Shown: positions 32,421-43,716, numbered from the stretch's first letter. The stretch: DNA of 64,000 bases from Erodium maritimum (GCA_963921825.1 OY997591.1:35361825-35425824), one strand, 5' to 3'. A program made the numbers and translations. Notes: generated by a model from the letters alone, not told the origin.

Positions 32421-35400
32421 GTATCATTTATGGGCGTTATTCTTATTTGATATCAGGGTGTCGCACTCGTTTATTTCGTTGAGTTGTGCTGAGAGGTTGG
32501 GGCTGAGTTTAGAGCCGTTGAGTCCACCCCTGTGCCTAGACGCCCCAGTTGGGGGTGATGTGTTGTTGACTAGGGTCTGTCGTGCCTGCGAAATTAGAGT
32601 CGCAGACTGTCCTTGCCCTAGTGACCTTCTCGTGCTGGGAATGACGACCTTTGTCGTGATCTTGTGAATGGATTGGCTGGCGAAGTACCGAGCCAATATC
32701 GACTGCTACAGGCGACGAGTGACAGTGTCAGCAGGCAACACGAAGGTGTAGTGTGTGCTGGGTAATAAGAGCGGGGTTCTCCTGTCGGCGTTGTCCGCAG
32801 TGGAGGAAGTATCGGCTGTGCAGAGCCGAGAGTTACCATGAGTGGTATGCGAGTTCCCCGAGGTCTTTCCTGAGGAGTTGAGCGGGTTGCCACCGGAACG
32901 TGAGGTGGAGTTCGGGATTGACCTGGTGCCGGGAACGGTAGCGATATCGATGGCGCCCTACAGGTTTGCTCGGTAGAGTTGACCGAGCTGAAGCGTCAGC
33001 TCGAGGAGCTTCAAGAGAAGAGATTTATCCGTCCGAGCGTATCGCCGTGGGGAGCACCAGCACTCTTCGTGAAGAAGAAAAGTGGAGAGCTTCGGATGTG
33101 TATAGATTACCGGAAGCTGAACCGGGTTACGGTGAAGAACCGATACCCGATGCTGAGGATTGACGACTTGTTCGACAAATTAAGGGGGTCGACCTATTTC
33201 TCGAAGATCGATCTACGATCCGGATATTACCAGTTGCGAGTCCGAGAGGGGGACGTCACAAAGACTGCATTCCGGACACGCTATGGGCATTACGAGTTCT
33301 TGGTGATGCCGTTTGGACTGACGAACGCACATGCAGCGTTCATGGATCTGATGAACAGTATATTCCGGCCGTACTTAGATCATTTTGTGGTGGTGTTCGT
33401 AGACGACATCTTGATCTATTCGCAGAGCGAGGCGGCACATGAGGTACATCTGAGAACTGTTCTGACCCTGCTACGCACGCATTAGCTATATGCCAACCTG
33501 GAGAAGTGCGAGTTTTGGCTCGCTGAGGTGAAATTCGTCGGTCAGATTGTATCCCGTGATGGTATACTGGTCGATCCGTCGAAGATCGACGCGGTTTCGA
33601 AGTGGGAACGGCCCACGAGTGTCTTTGAGATCCGCAGCTTTCTGGGGTTGGCAGGCTATTATCGACGATTTGTCCAGGACTTTGCGCGACTAGCCGCGCC
33701 GATGACTCTGTTGACGCGCAAGGGAGTCTGGTTTGTGTGGACAGAGGATTGTGAACGTGCATTCACGGAGTTGAAGACTCGTCTGACTACCGCTCCAGTA
33801 TTGGTAGTGCCAGAGAGAGGGATCGGGTATGAGGTCTACTGTGATGCGTCCGGGGAAGGACTGGGCTGTGTACTGATGTAGTTGGGTAGAGTTGTCGCTT
33901 ATGGCTCCATGCAGTTGAAGACACACGAGCGCAACTATCCTACCCATGACTTGGAGCTAGCAGCAGTCGTGTTCACACTAAAGGGTGGCGGTATTATCTG
34001 TATGGCGAGGGATTTCAGGTGTTCTCGGATCACAAGAGCCTCAAGTACATCTTTTCCCAACGAGACCTGAACATGCGCCAGCGGCGATGGATGGAGCTAC
34101 TTGAGGAGTACGACTTTGAGCTACACTACTATCCGGGTAAGGCGAACGTGGTCGCTGACGCCCTGAGTAGGAAGTCGATTCCAAGTCTTGCTAGCATATC
34201 AGTCCGAGAGTGGGACATGATGGGGGAACTGAGCACGTTCGGGCTTGACCTAGAGGAGATTACAGGTGGCGTGGCCATGTGCTCATTGGTGGCTCAGCCC
34301 TCACTACTTGCCCGAGTGTTGGAGGCGCAGTCGGAGGACGTCGAGATGTCAGAGATCCGAGAAAGGGTCGTCAGCGATGACGAGGTGGTAGGCTGGGAGA
34401 TCAGTGCAGATTTGGGGTTACGGTATCGAGGAGGGTTATTCGTGCCGGGCAACTATAGAGACGACGTGTTGCGAGAGTCACATCATTCGCGTCTTACAGT
34501 GCACTTGGGTGGCACCAAGATGTACTGTGACTTCTGGTGGCGCGGGATGCGGAGAGCGGTCGCAGAATTTGTATCGAGGTGCCTCGTCTGTCAGCAAGTG
34601 AAGGCCGAACATCAGCGTCCCACCCGATTATTGTAGGCACTGCCGATTGCCAGTGGAAATGGGAGCACATCACGATGGACTTCGTGAGTGGACTGCCGAG
34701 ATCGCCGAAGGGACACGATGCCATATGGGTAGTAGTCGATCGGTTGACCAAGTCGGCCCATTTCCTGGCTATAAGGATGACTGATCCGGTCGACAAGTTG
34801 AGCAGCCTGTACATTCAGGAGAAAGTGCGTCTCCATGGGGTCCCTGTGTCGATAGTGTCTGATTTTGGCCGAGTCTGCAGAGTGCATTGGGGATCGAGGT
34901 TTTGCTCAGTACAGCACACCATCCCCAGACAGACGGTCAGTCCGAGCGCACTATTCAGATCTTGGAAGACATGCTACGGGCATGTGTGCTGGACTTCAGG
35001 GGATCATAGGAGACCCACCTGCCGTTGGTCGAGTTCGCCTACAATAACAGCTTCCAGGCCAGTATTGGGATGACACCGTTCAAAGCGTTGTATGGTAGGT
35101 CGTGTCGGTCGCCATTTGCTGGGCAGAGGTGGGGGACAAGAGTCTGTTGGGGCCAGATCTTGTCCGAGAGACGACAGAGAAGGTCGCGCTGAATCGCGAG
35201 CGGTTTAAGACCGCACAGATTCGGCAGAAGAGCTATGTCGACAGACGGCGTCGACCTCTTGAGTTCGCAGTCGGCGTTCAGGTGTTTCTAAAGGTGATCC
35301 CGAGGAAGGAACTAGTACGGTTCAGACGCAGCGGGGGCAAGTTATCCCCGCGGTACATTGGCCCTTTCAAGATCTTGAGCAGAGTGGGAGAAGTGGCCTA

Positions 35401-35458
35401 TCGTCAGGCGTTACCACCGCAACTTGGGAGAGTTCATAACGTCTTCCACGTGTCCTAG
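32420..35458 (+). pseudogene. G1 pol relic: protease, RT, RNase H, integrase
   Basis: Protease region near 32440-32530 (VSHSFISLSCAERLGL). RT spans about 32979-33520 with [50 protein letters not shown] and the catalytic FVDDILIYS. RNase H, near 33780-34190, has [14 protein letters not shown] and FELHYYPGKANVVADALSRK. The integrase starts with its zinc-binding region (HHSRLTVHLGGTKMYCDFWW, CLVCQQVK) and continues with MDFVSGLPRSPKGHDAIWVV and VDRLTKSAHFL. Gypsy order, RT before integrase. Broken in several places. Confidence 0.9.
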
Positions 35459-35692
35459 TTGCGGCAGTACAATGCGGACCCCACCCACGTCATTGAGTGG
35501 ACAGATATCGAGGTGGCTGACGATGTCTCCTATGAGGAACGGCCGGTTCGGATCATGGACACACGGGTGCAGGTCCTGCGTGGCAAGGTTATCCGCCTAG
35601 TACGGGTGCAGTGGAGGGATCACGGGGCTGAGTCGACTTGGGAGCGCGAGGACGAGGTTCGCGCGAAGTACCCCGCCTTGTTCGTTTCCTGA
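35459..35692 (+). pseudogene. G1 chromodomain tail
   Basis: The C-terminal integrase extension contains RIMDTRVQVLRGKVIRLVRV, then VQWRDHGAESTWEREDEVR and YPALF. This is the chromodomain shape of plant chromoviruses: a beta-rich core, then W.REDE. In the family it tethers integrase to modified histone H3 and directs insertion to heterochromatin. It identifies the CHROMO clade here. The preceding stretch NADPTHVIEW is the usual linker. Confidence 0.85.
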
Positions 35693-35701
35693 GGTACGTC
35701 T

Positions 35702-35743
35702 GTTTTAAATTTCGCGGACGAAATTCCTTTAAGGGGGCTAGAT
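35702..35743 (+). other. G1 polypurine tract region
   Basis: TTTCGCGGACGAAATTCC followed by TTTAAGGGGGCTAGAT, directly before the 3' LTR. The same block precedes the 3' LTR of G2. AAGGGGG is the likely plus-strand primer. Confidence 0.85.
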
Positions 35744-37449
35744 TGTAATAACCACTCCCGGTCAACGCCAACAAATCGCGAAAAACAGGAAAATTTAAAC
35801 TTTTTTGGACAAACACTTAAATGAACCTAAATTTGACCCCGAGGGTCATACCAGACTTAAGCTGACCCCGTTATCGACCAAAGTGAGTTCCGGGGGACTC
35901 AGGGAAACTTTCTGACCAATTTGGGAAAGGTTGACTTTTTGCTGGAAAAGTCAACCGAGCGACGTTTTGGTCCATTCGAGACTCGTTTTAAATCCAAAAA
36001 GTTTAGCCGTCGTCACAGCGGTCTTAGTTGAGCCGTTTCCTTTTAGCCCGTGAAGTTTCGTAATTTCTTGGAAAAAGTGCCCGTTCGGGGCCCGAAATGT
36101 CCGAATTTCGCGAATCTGATTGTAAAATATCTAGAAGATATTTTCCAAAAAGGTGTGGGACCCACTTGCCACATGTCCATTGTGTGGTGGTGTTAGGTTT
36201 TTGGACAAGACAAGGAAGACTACATCACATGGGGGGTTCGGCCATGTAGTTCAAAAAAGAGAAAAATAGGGTTTTTAGAAAGAGAAAGAAGAGAGAAGGA
36301 GAAGAGAGAAAAGAGAGGGAGTTTCTAGGGTTTTCCACTATTCCCGATCATCAAACCGTTGGATCTTCTAAAAGATGGAAGAATCGAACTCCCATCGACA
36401 TTCTCTACGGTGAGCATCTAACCGATTTTCGTTTTGTTAAGTTTGAAAGTTAGGGTTTGGGTTAAAACTATTAGTTTTTTGTTGAGTTGAGGTGTGGCGT
36501 TCCTTGGAGGTGTTTCCGGTGACCGGAGGCTTGGGGGGAGCTCCGGCCACCGTGCACGGTGGCTGGCCGAACATGGGGTGGCTGGCCAGAGCTAGGGCCA
36601 GCCACCACCATGGTGAACCGGTCCCAAATGGCCTTAGCCACCCACGACCAAGGTTGGCCGGGTGTGGCCCACATGCCCGGGTGTCGGGTTTTCGTGTTCG
36701 GGTGGTTTAGGATGTTCCCCAAGTAGTTAATCCACACCCAGATCGAAATTTGGATTTAAATTGTGAAAGTTGTAATTGACGGGTTTAGAAACTTTAAACG
36801 CGAATTAAATTACTCGGAAGTCGGAAATTCATTCCGTCGAGTGCATAGGAAGCCTTGAATTATTCTAAGACCGTAGAAACAAAAACGGGAATTTTCGGAG
36901 CCCCGGAAGGACGTTTTCCAATCCCGGGCAGATTTGCCGGGTCGGGCGAAACGGGCCTTTCCGGGTCTATTATCGACAATGTCGAGTAATTGGAAAGTTT
37001 GGGAGTGATCGACATTGTCGGGGTTACTTTTAGGCATCAAGTTTATTAAAATTCAGTTTATGTGTGAGAACTTAAAAGTATTTAAATTTGTATTCTTATA
37101 AGATCGTGCCACCGACATAGGAAACGGAAAGCTAGGCGAGTGATAGAGATCACGCCGGAGCTTGTTTGTGAGCTTTTGGAGAAAGCATACGAGGGAGGGA
37201 AAAGTAGCCAGACCTCGGCCCTGACTAGGGAAAGTTAACAGTAGAAATGCATGTGACACTTGGGTGTCGTGGGTTAAGTAAGTTTATCGAATAATAGAAA
37301 GGCAGGCGACACCGGGTGGTGTCGTATGATACGAAAACAAATCGAACAATAGAAATGCAAGTGACACTTAGTAGTGTCGTAGGAGCAGTGAACTTTCGAT
37401 ATTAGAATTACTGGAGGCATTTGGTTATGCCCAGAGGTTGATTGTTTAG

Positions 37450-37770
37450 TTTGTGTCTTGGGTGGCCATGAGAGCCCGTACTTTACTGGTTGTGTCTTGG
37501 GTGTCCATGAGAGCCCGTACTTTACAGTTGTGTCTTGGGTGGCCATGAGAGCCCGTACTTTACTGGTTGTGTCTTGGGTGGCCATGAGAGCCCGTACTTT
37601 ACTCGTTGTGTCTTGGGTGGCCATGAGAGCCTGTACTTTAATGGTTGTGTATTGGGTGGCCATGAGAGCCCGTGTTTTACCGTTGGTGTCTTGGGTGGCC
37701 ATGAGTACCCGTGGGGTTGTTGAACCCGTGTTTTACTGTTGGTGTCTTGGGTGGCCATGAGTGCCTGTGG
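37450..37770 (+). repeat. 39-bp minisatellite in G1 3' LTR
   Basis: About six 39-bp units plus two longer terminal units, homologous to 29111-29440. Confidence 0.92.
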
Positions 37771-37794
37771 AGTGTTAAGCCGGTGAGTGTGACA

Positions 37795-38010
37795 GATCGA
37801 CAGCCTGATCCGACTTTGTGTCGGGAAAAGTGCGACAGGTCGACCACCTGATCCAAATGTCGCGTTGGGAAAAGGGCAATAGGTCGACAGCCTATCCGGT
37901 TTGGGTCGGGAAAAGTGTGACAGGTTGACAGCCTGATCCAACCGTCGCGTTGGGAAAAGTGCGACAGTTCGGCCGCCTGATCCAACCGTCGCGTTGGGAA
38001 AAGGGCAGGG
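37795..38010 (+). repeat. ~43-bp tandem repeat in G1 3' LTR
   Basis: Five imperfect units of the GGGAAAAGTGCGACAGGTCG type. Confidence 0.85.
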
Positions 38011-38296
38011 GGTTACTCAGCAGCTGGAGTGCGATCCTTTGCGATCTTGTTCGGTATGCAATCCTTTGTGATCTTGGGTGTTGCGTGGTTATCTTTTGTG
38101 TCCTTGGAGTAGGTCGTGATCGTTGTGTCGGGTCTACATTACGTGTCCGAGTGTTGAGTCGGTTGAGGGGTGTAACTATTTGTGTGTCAGTCGGGTTACT
38201 TGAGTTTGGGGATAGTAGTCCCCGGTGTTGGGTTTGTTGTTGGTGTTAACGGCATGTTCTGCTAAGTATGATGTAGTCAGTCTGTTATCCGTGGTG

Positions 38297-38312
38297 GTGA
38301 GCGAACGCTCAC
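38297..38312 (+). other. Conserved LTR palindrome in G1 3' LTR
   Basis: GTGAGCGAACGCTCAC, the third identical copy in the window. Confidence 0.7.
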
Positions 38313-38590
38313 CCCTAGCTGCTTTTCCTACAAGTACTGGTCGCGGGACGGACTAGGTGAGCTCTCGAAGGTTGAAGAGCTAGGAGCGGGAGTCCGGGTT
38401 TCCTTTTTGAGTCTAGCGACGTACGCCTTGTATTTTGTCCGCTTGTTGGGACGTACTTTTGAGTTGTAAATTATTATTTTGTTTAACTAAAGGGTGGTTT
38501 TAAAGTGATTTATTTAAAAGGTTTGCAAATATTTTATTGTTTTAAACGTTCGCGTTCCGGGTTCGGTTCTACAGAATTTGGGGCGTGACA

Positions 38591-38595
38591 ATCAA
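38591..38595. repeat. Target-site duplication of G1, right copy
   Basis: ATCAA, equal to 27402-27406. Confidence 0.9.
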
Positions 38596-38597
38596 GA

Positions 38598-38598
38598 T

Positions 38599-38669
<71 letters not shown>
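38598..38669. repeat. (TA)n microsatellite, left
   Basis: About 30 TA units with one or two interruptions. It abuts the left end of the MITE-like element. Confidence 0.97.
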
Positions 38670-38672
<3 letters not shown>

Positions 38673-39047
38673 GGATTGGTATCAGGTACAAACCACCCCT
38701 TATTGTGCAAACTACGAACTCACCAGGTGCTGACACGTGGGCGCGTGCGCTGCTGATGCGCGCGCACAGTGCTGACACGTGGCGCGCATAGTGTTAATAG
38801 TTTGGGCGCACAGTGCTAATAGGTTGGCCTATTAGCACTTTGCGCCCAAACTATTAGCACCGTGCTAAACTATTAGCATCGTGCGCGCGCGTGGTCAACA
38901 CGCTCACGCGCGCGGGCAGAGGCGCGTGCGCATCTGCCACGTGTCAGCATCGCGCGTGCTCTGCTGACGTCACTTTGACCGCATCCTGTGGCTTAGATTG
39001 GTTCGTAGTTTGCACAATAAGGATGGTTTTTACTGGATAGCTACCCT
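38670..39047. mobile_element. MITE-like palindromic element embedded in (TA)n
   Basis: About 378 bp, non-coding, with terminal inverted repeats of about 50 bp. The inner parts match exactly: CTTATTGTGCAAACTACGAA near 38699 and its complement near 39003. The outer parts match loosely (TATAGG..GGTATC against TATAGGGTAGCTATC). The centre is very GC-rich, with CACGTG and TGACACGTGG strings and a long hairpin. Both sides are (TA)n. The arrangement is like the microsatellite-targeting Micron-type elements described in plants; the family assignment is an inference. No transposase is present, so it would depend on an enzyme supplied in trans. Confidence 0.8.
38796..38855. other. Long hairpin in the MITE centre
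   Basis: Two 28-bp arms (AATAGTTTGGGCGCACAGTG... and its complement) with one mismatch around a TTGG loop. Confidence 0.9.
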
Positions 39048-39062
39048 ATATATAATATATAT

Positions 39063-39096
<34 letters not shown>

Positions 39097-39101
39097 ATAT
39101 A
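39048..39101. repeat. (TA)n microsatellite, right
   Basis: About 25 TA units interrupted by two GTA triplets, right of the MITE-like element. Confidence 0.96.
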
Positions 39102-39104
39102 CAT

Positions 39105-40500
39105 TCAAACAATTGTAGAAATTTTTTTGAACGAAAAGTGCAATTCATTAATTTAATTTCGTATACATTTGAGTGCATCATGGGTAAAACCCTGACCACG
39201 AAGAACAAGAACAGACAAAAGACACAATGGTGTCGCAGTTCTTGGCATATGATAATCGTTATTGACGGTATTGGATGGTCCAACTATCACTGAGCCGGGA
39301 TGTCGTATAGGCAAGTGATGCCCCGTGGGCAAAGAGAGAAGACGGTGAGGAAGAGCGGGGTACCGGAGATTCGAAGGGACTTCAATAGTTATGATAGGGC
39401 ACTGGAATCCTGTCGTCATTGACCCTGCAAAGATGAAGCCAGAAACAATACCAAAGACCCACCCGATTAGCCAGGTCCATAATCGAGAGAGGGGTCGAGG
39501 ACGAAGAGGGGTGGAGGGCAGGGAGGAGGTGGCTTCAGGGACGACGGTGACTCATTCAGAGGCAGCGACGGCGATGGAGGCCAAGGAGAAGGACGTGCCA
39601 GAGGTTTCAACAGCGACGGGGGCTGATCGTGAGAGCTAACCCGAAACCCTAGACAACACGCGGCCCGAAACAAGAACCAGAGCAAGGTCGTGGTAAACCC
39701 GGGAACTCGACGATCTAGGGTTCAAAGGGAGAGGGACAGGGCCGTTGCTTGAGCTGGAAGTAGCACAGGGCCGAGAACGCCATAGCGGTGGAGCAGAGAG
39801 ACGGAACCTACTCCAGGAAGGGTGGAGGCAGCGTCAGGATGACACACGGCAGGGATGGGCCGAAAACCTAGGTCTGTTCTCCATTGGAGGCTCAAATTCT
39901 AACGCCTCAACATATGATTTTACCTGCGGAGACAAAGGCCCAGGACCCGGATCCCAATTTCTCTACCTAGATAGTAGTCCCAGCGATTGAGCTGGAAGGG
40001 GGTCTGGCGATGGAGATGGAGGGGTGTTTGGCGGGGGATTGTGGGTTTGTCTCCCCAACTGCCCTTGCGAGGCAATCCCATCCATACCCGAACTTGGCAC
40101 TAGGGAAGGCGGTGACGAAATCGGCGCCGAAGGTCCTGGAGTTGACCTCAAGGGCGATGACCTCCGAACGTCAGGAAAAAGCGGGGTAGAAGGGATGGCA
40201 GGGATCGACGTGACAATCACCGGGGGCAGGAAGGCAGAGCCTTTCTCTAGATCTCCATATCCCCTAGAGGTTGGAAGGAGAGAGACGGTCTGGGGGTGCA
40301 GGAGCGATGAACGGCGGCGAAGCCGACAACGTGAAGAGGAAAAGGGGACCTGCGATAGGATCTCGTCCATTCCAAAAACGGGTAAGATCGACAAAGAGGG
40401 GGCCTGGGGATCCCTACCCTAAAGCGGGAGGATACCACCGTAACTCAGCCAGGAGAGGGAAGGGTTGCAGCAGCGACGCTGCGTCGAAACCCTAGCAGAC
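39105..40500 (-). other. GC-rich segment of unclear origin, possibly LINE-derived
   Basis: On the minus strand it starts like a plant transcript leader (GCTAGGGTTTCGACGCAG near 40495). It contains a 143-codon open frame (39963-40394: MSILPVFGMDEILSQ...), proline- and serine-rich with no domain I know. It ends near 39123 with TTTCGTTCAAAAAAA, resembling the tails of plant L1 LINEs. A string VKSYVEALEFEPP near 39880-39920 resembles the start of a LINE ORF1. I found no clear target duplication. Alternatives are a retroposed host transcript or host gene remains. Confidence 0.3.
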
Positions 40501-40647
40501 ATAAGTACGAGTTTTAGTTGTTTTGATGTATACAATTTTGGACATTAATTAGCACATAACAATATATATGAATATGATCCTGCCATCACATAAAAAAGAA
40601 GATGCGTCGTAATAAAACTATCGAAGGAGTAGAACACAAGCAGAACT

Positions 40648-40919
40648 AAGATGGAACCCCTTCTATTTGTTATTGTTGCTGAAGGACTAAATCAGATCAT
40701 AAAAGCAAGTTTGCATCAAAATCTTATGAAAGGAGTGCAATTTAATCATACAGAGCCTATGATTTCTCATCTTCAATTTGCAGATGATTCAATCATTTTT
40801 ATTGAAGCAACTGAGTCTAGTGCCTTGTGCCTCAAATTTGCTCTCTACATGTTCAATATTTCAGCCGGGCTTTTAGTAAACTATAACAAATTAGTGGCAA
40901 TATGTCTAAATATGGAAGA
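40648..40919 (+). pseudogene. Old LINE RT fragment, left half
   Basis: Reads EPLLFVIVAEGLNQIIKASL, then HLQFADDSIIFIEATESSAL and AGLLVNYNKLVA. This is the palm region of LINE RT with its catalytic FADD box. It begins abruptly inside RT and stops at the 13-bp duplication at 40907-40919. The reading resumes at 57601, so a younger LINE split it. Related to that younger LINE (both have AEGLNQI.K and ISHLQFADD) but clearly diverged. Confidence 0.83.
40907..40919. repeat. Target-site duplication of LINE L, left copy
   Basis: TAAATATGGAAGA, repeated exactly at 57588-57600. Confidence 0.9.
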
Positions 40920-41217
40920 GTAGACGTTTGATTTTTGTAGCATGCATTTCCTCTCAACTAAGCTACAGTAGCTATGCTCTTCCAACAGTAACTTCTGCAA
41001 CATTCATCATGTGTTCTTCATCTCCTTCTTCAACTCAGTAACTTCTGCATCAATCTTCATGTGTTCTTCATCTTGTTCTTCATCATCTTTACATTGACAC
41101 ACATCTTGATACTGCAACTTCGCCATTCTTAGTTCCCTTTGGTTGTTTTCTCTCCACAATTTATCTTTAGATCTCTAGCAGCTCAAGAACTTTTTTTTTC
41201 TGCTTAAGATTTCGACA
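40920..41217 (+). other. LINE L 5' untranslated region with a 50-bp tandem duplication
   Basis: About 300 bp before the ORF1 ATG. CAGTAACTTCTGCA begins at 40986 and again at 41036, giving two imperfect 50-bp units. In L1 elements this region carries an internal promoter; I see no specific box. Confidence 0.65.
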
Positions 41218-43716
41218 ATGCTAACAGTGCAAGAGCTAAGTGGTGAACTAGTCCCTGCAGTTTCAAGAAGTGTTGAACCCAGCCATCAGCCCTCCTCTTC
41301 CTCTATAGGCCCTCCTCCCGGTTTTGAGCTTCTTATGCATCAATTAATTGTCCCTTGCAACCAACAAGTACATCATCAACACTCCTCCTCCACTGATAAG
41401 ACCCAAGAATACTCTCCAGGAGGCCACACCAAACTATTGGATGGAAGAAAAATGTTTTATGACAAATACTTTCAACCAATCGACTCTGGTCCTGATACAA
41501 CACATTCATCCTCCATTTCTAAACTGAGGTATACCCATCCTCAACACAAAATCTCAAAAGGCAAAGCAAAGGCACAAACAGAGGAGTTTTTGTACAACCA
41601 AGCCCAGGCTAGTAACTCAAGATCTTTGCTACATCGTTCCAATGCCAACTGGGGTAATATTGCAGCTTACATCCACAATCTACCTAGTAAAGCCACTGAA
41701 TCATGGTTGCACCTCACTTTCTCAGAAATAGGAGGACTCAAAAGAGCTCATATAGCTTCTCAAGTAAACAAGCAAGGTAAATTCTATGGCTTCTGTTATT
41801 TCACCACTCATCTTTAATTACAGGAAGCCATCAATACTTTCAATGGCTACACCATAAATGGATACAAATTATTTGTCACCCAAGCAAGAGTCACTACTAA
41901 TCTGCTTGGAAACAATGGCCACCAACCATTGAAGCATTCTATAACTCCCACACGAAGTTACAACCCTCTGAGGCCCCAAGGCTCTATAGTGGTCCAGCAG
42001 CAACTCCTTCTCAGAAACAGCATTTTAGCCATAGCTCACCAAAATTACACAGCTCATACTATTATGGAAAACTTTGCTTCTGAAGGAGTCTTTGAGATCC
42101 AGATCAAATCTCTAGGAAATAGGGTACTTTTACTTCATTGTCCTGATCCACATTTTGGTAAAGAGCTTGTAAAAGAAGATGGCCTCTGGCTCAGCAAATG
42201 GCTCACTCTCATTCCAGACATGGATAGACTTTGTGAGGAAGATGGTTGCTTCAAATGGGTTAGTATTCATGGTCTACCCTATCATGGTTGGTGTGAGGAA
42301 ACCTTTGCTACTGCGGTCTCTACCCTTGGTGTTTATGTTTACTCCCATCCAAACTCTAGTGCTGGTTTTCATATTGATACAGCTCTATTTCTTATCCACA
42401 CCAACAAGTATGAATTTATTTCGAATCAAGTTGATATCTTTTTGGGACAGAAAAAATGTAAGGTTTGGATCAAAGAAGCTACTCTAGATGAAGTAGCAGA
42501 AATTGTTGGCAAAAACTTGACCTCAAGTGCTGGTAGTTCTCAGTTGGATCTAAGTTCATCTAAGAATGGTGAGGAGGATGGTTTGGCTCCTCTCTCACCT
42601 CAAAAAAGCCCCTCTAAAGAACCTCACATTCAAAGCCCTCATTCTACTGCTGAAAAAATTCCTTCTGCAATTATACCCTTGGAAGCTAATACTGGTAATG
42701 AGGCTTTAATGGCACCAACCCATTCTTTGAAGGGAGTTACTCCAGAACAGATCTTTATCCCTCAAGCATTTATGGAACCAAATCTGCAGAGGAATGTTGT
42801 TAAACATTCATCAACACTTGATACTTTAGTGGTATTGGATACTTTTGATGAGCATGAACATGTACAAGATTCCATTATTCGAACCTCTGGAGGCACTTTG
42901 CAGATCCAACACCTCAATGATCTGCAGATGAAGTCCTTGGATAAAGGAACCATTTCTGAGACATCTGCTACAGTGGCCTATTCTGAATCAACAAAATTCA
43001 CTGGTACTATTCAAACTCCCCCTCAAAACACAACTGATCTAGTTACATTGCAACCTCTTCCCACTGTCCAATCTCTAAATCAAGCAACAAGTACACAAGC
43101 AAATCAGCATTTAATGCCCAAGATGGGTAGGATTGGCCTCTCTCTAATGGATGCTACAGTTGGAACCTGGGGAAAGAGTCCCGTATTTGCAGATCAAACC
43201 CAACACTTACCATCCTTGGGGACCACCAGCACACAACAATATGGGCTAGAGGATATTTTCAGCTCCCAAAGCACTTCCATTACACATCCACAGCTGGTCT
43301 TACAGGCCAATCAAATAAAGGAGGTCTCTGATTTTCTAGGGTTATCAAAGGGTATATCAGAAAATATGGCTGCTTCTGATTTCTAACTACATTCGAAAAA
43401 AAGCAGAGGTAAAAAACAAAAGCCCTCAACCTCTACACATGCTTATCAAACCAGATCAAGTTTGAAGGAGAGACCAAAGGGCACACTCTCAATTCAGAAG
43501 CACCTTGAGGCAAAAAAGGCTTGGTCTTTTGGCAAAAAAATAGGGCTCCATGCTGACTGCAGTGATGACCAAATTATTGAACACCTAGCTTTGCTTGAAG
43601 ATGAAAAACTAGGAGGTGAGTTGGAGGAACACACTGATGAAGATGAATTTCATTTGTCTCTCATTGATTCTGGCAAGGAGGTGATAAATCAGGTCACCAC
43701 CTTGGTTTCTCAGTAA
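41218..43716 (+). pseudogene. LINE L ORF1 (RRM RNA-binding protein), two in-frame stops
   Basis: An open frame of about 832 codons starting MLTVQELSGELVPAVS, with stops TAA at 41815-41817 and TAA at 43384-43386 in an otherwise continuous frame. Near 41644-41870 is an RRM: the RNP2-like IAAYIHNLP, the RNP1-like KFYGFCYFT, then EAINTFNGYTINGYKLFV. The first stop falls inside this RRM. A DUF4283-like region near 42060-42480 (GKELVKEDGLWLSKWLTLIP, FKWVSIHGLPYHGWCEETF) follows. The rest is low-complexity serine/threonine-rich, then an acidic tail. ORF1 proteins of plant L1s bind element RNA as a chaperone. The true stop at 43714 lies 8 bases before the ORF2 ATG. Confidence 0.88.

Larger units (their letters stand above)
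27407..38590 (+). mobile_element. Gypsy chromovirus G1 (Tekay/Del-like), structurally whole
   Basis: An 11.2-kb Ty3-gypsy element with two long LTRs (27407-30255 and 35744-38590), a primer-binding site, gag, pol in the order protease-RT-RNase H-integrase, a C-terminal chromodomain, a polypurine tract and a 5-bp target duplication ATCAA. Long LTRs plus a chromodomain fit the Tekay/Del clade, an inference from family traits. It looks complete in layout, but the coding region has about ten breaks. The LTRs differ by several percent by eye, so it is clearly older than C1a. The same LTR family occurs at 8024-10054. Confidence 0.93.
35744..38590 (+). repeat. 3' LTR of G1 (2,847 bp)
   Basis: TGTAATAACCACTCCCGG...GGGGCGTGACA. 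It contains its own copies of the GA-rich tract, both minisatellites and the palindrome (38297-38312). A short block near 36500-36545 differs strongly from the 5' LTR. Confidence 0.95.
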
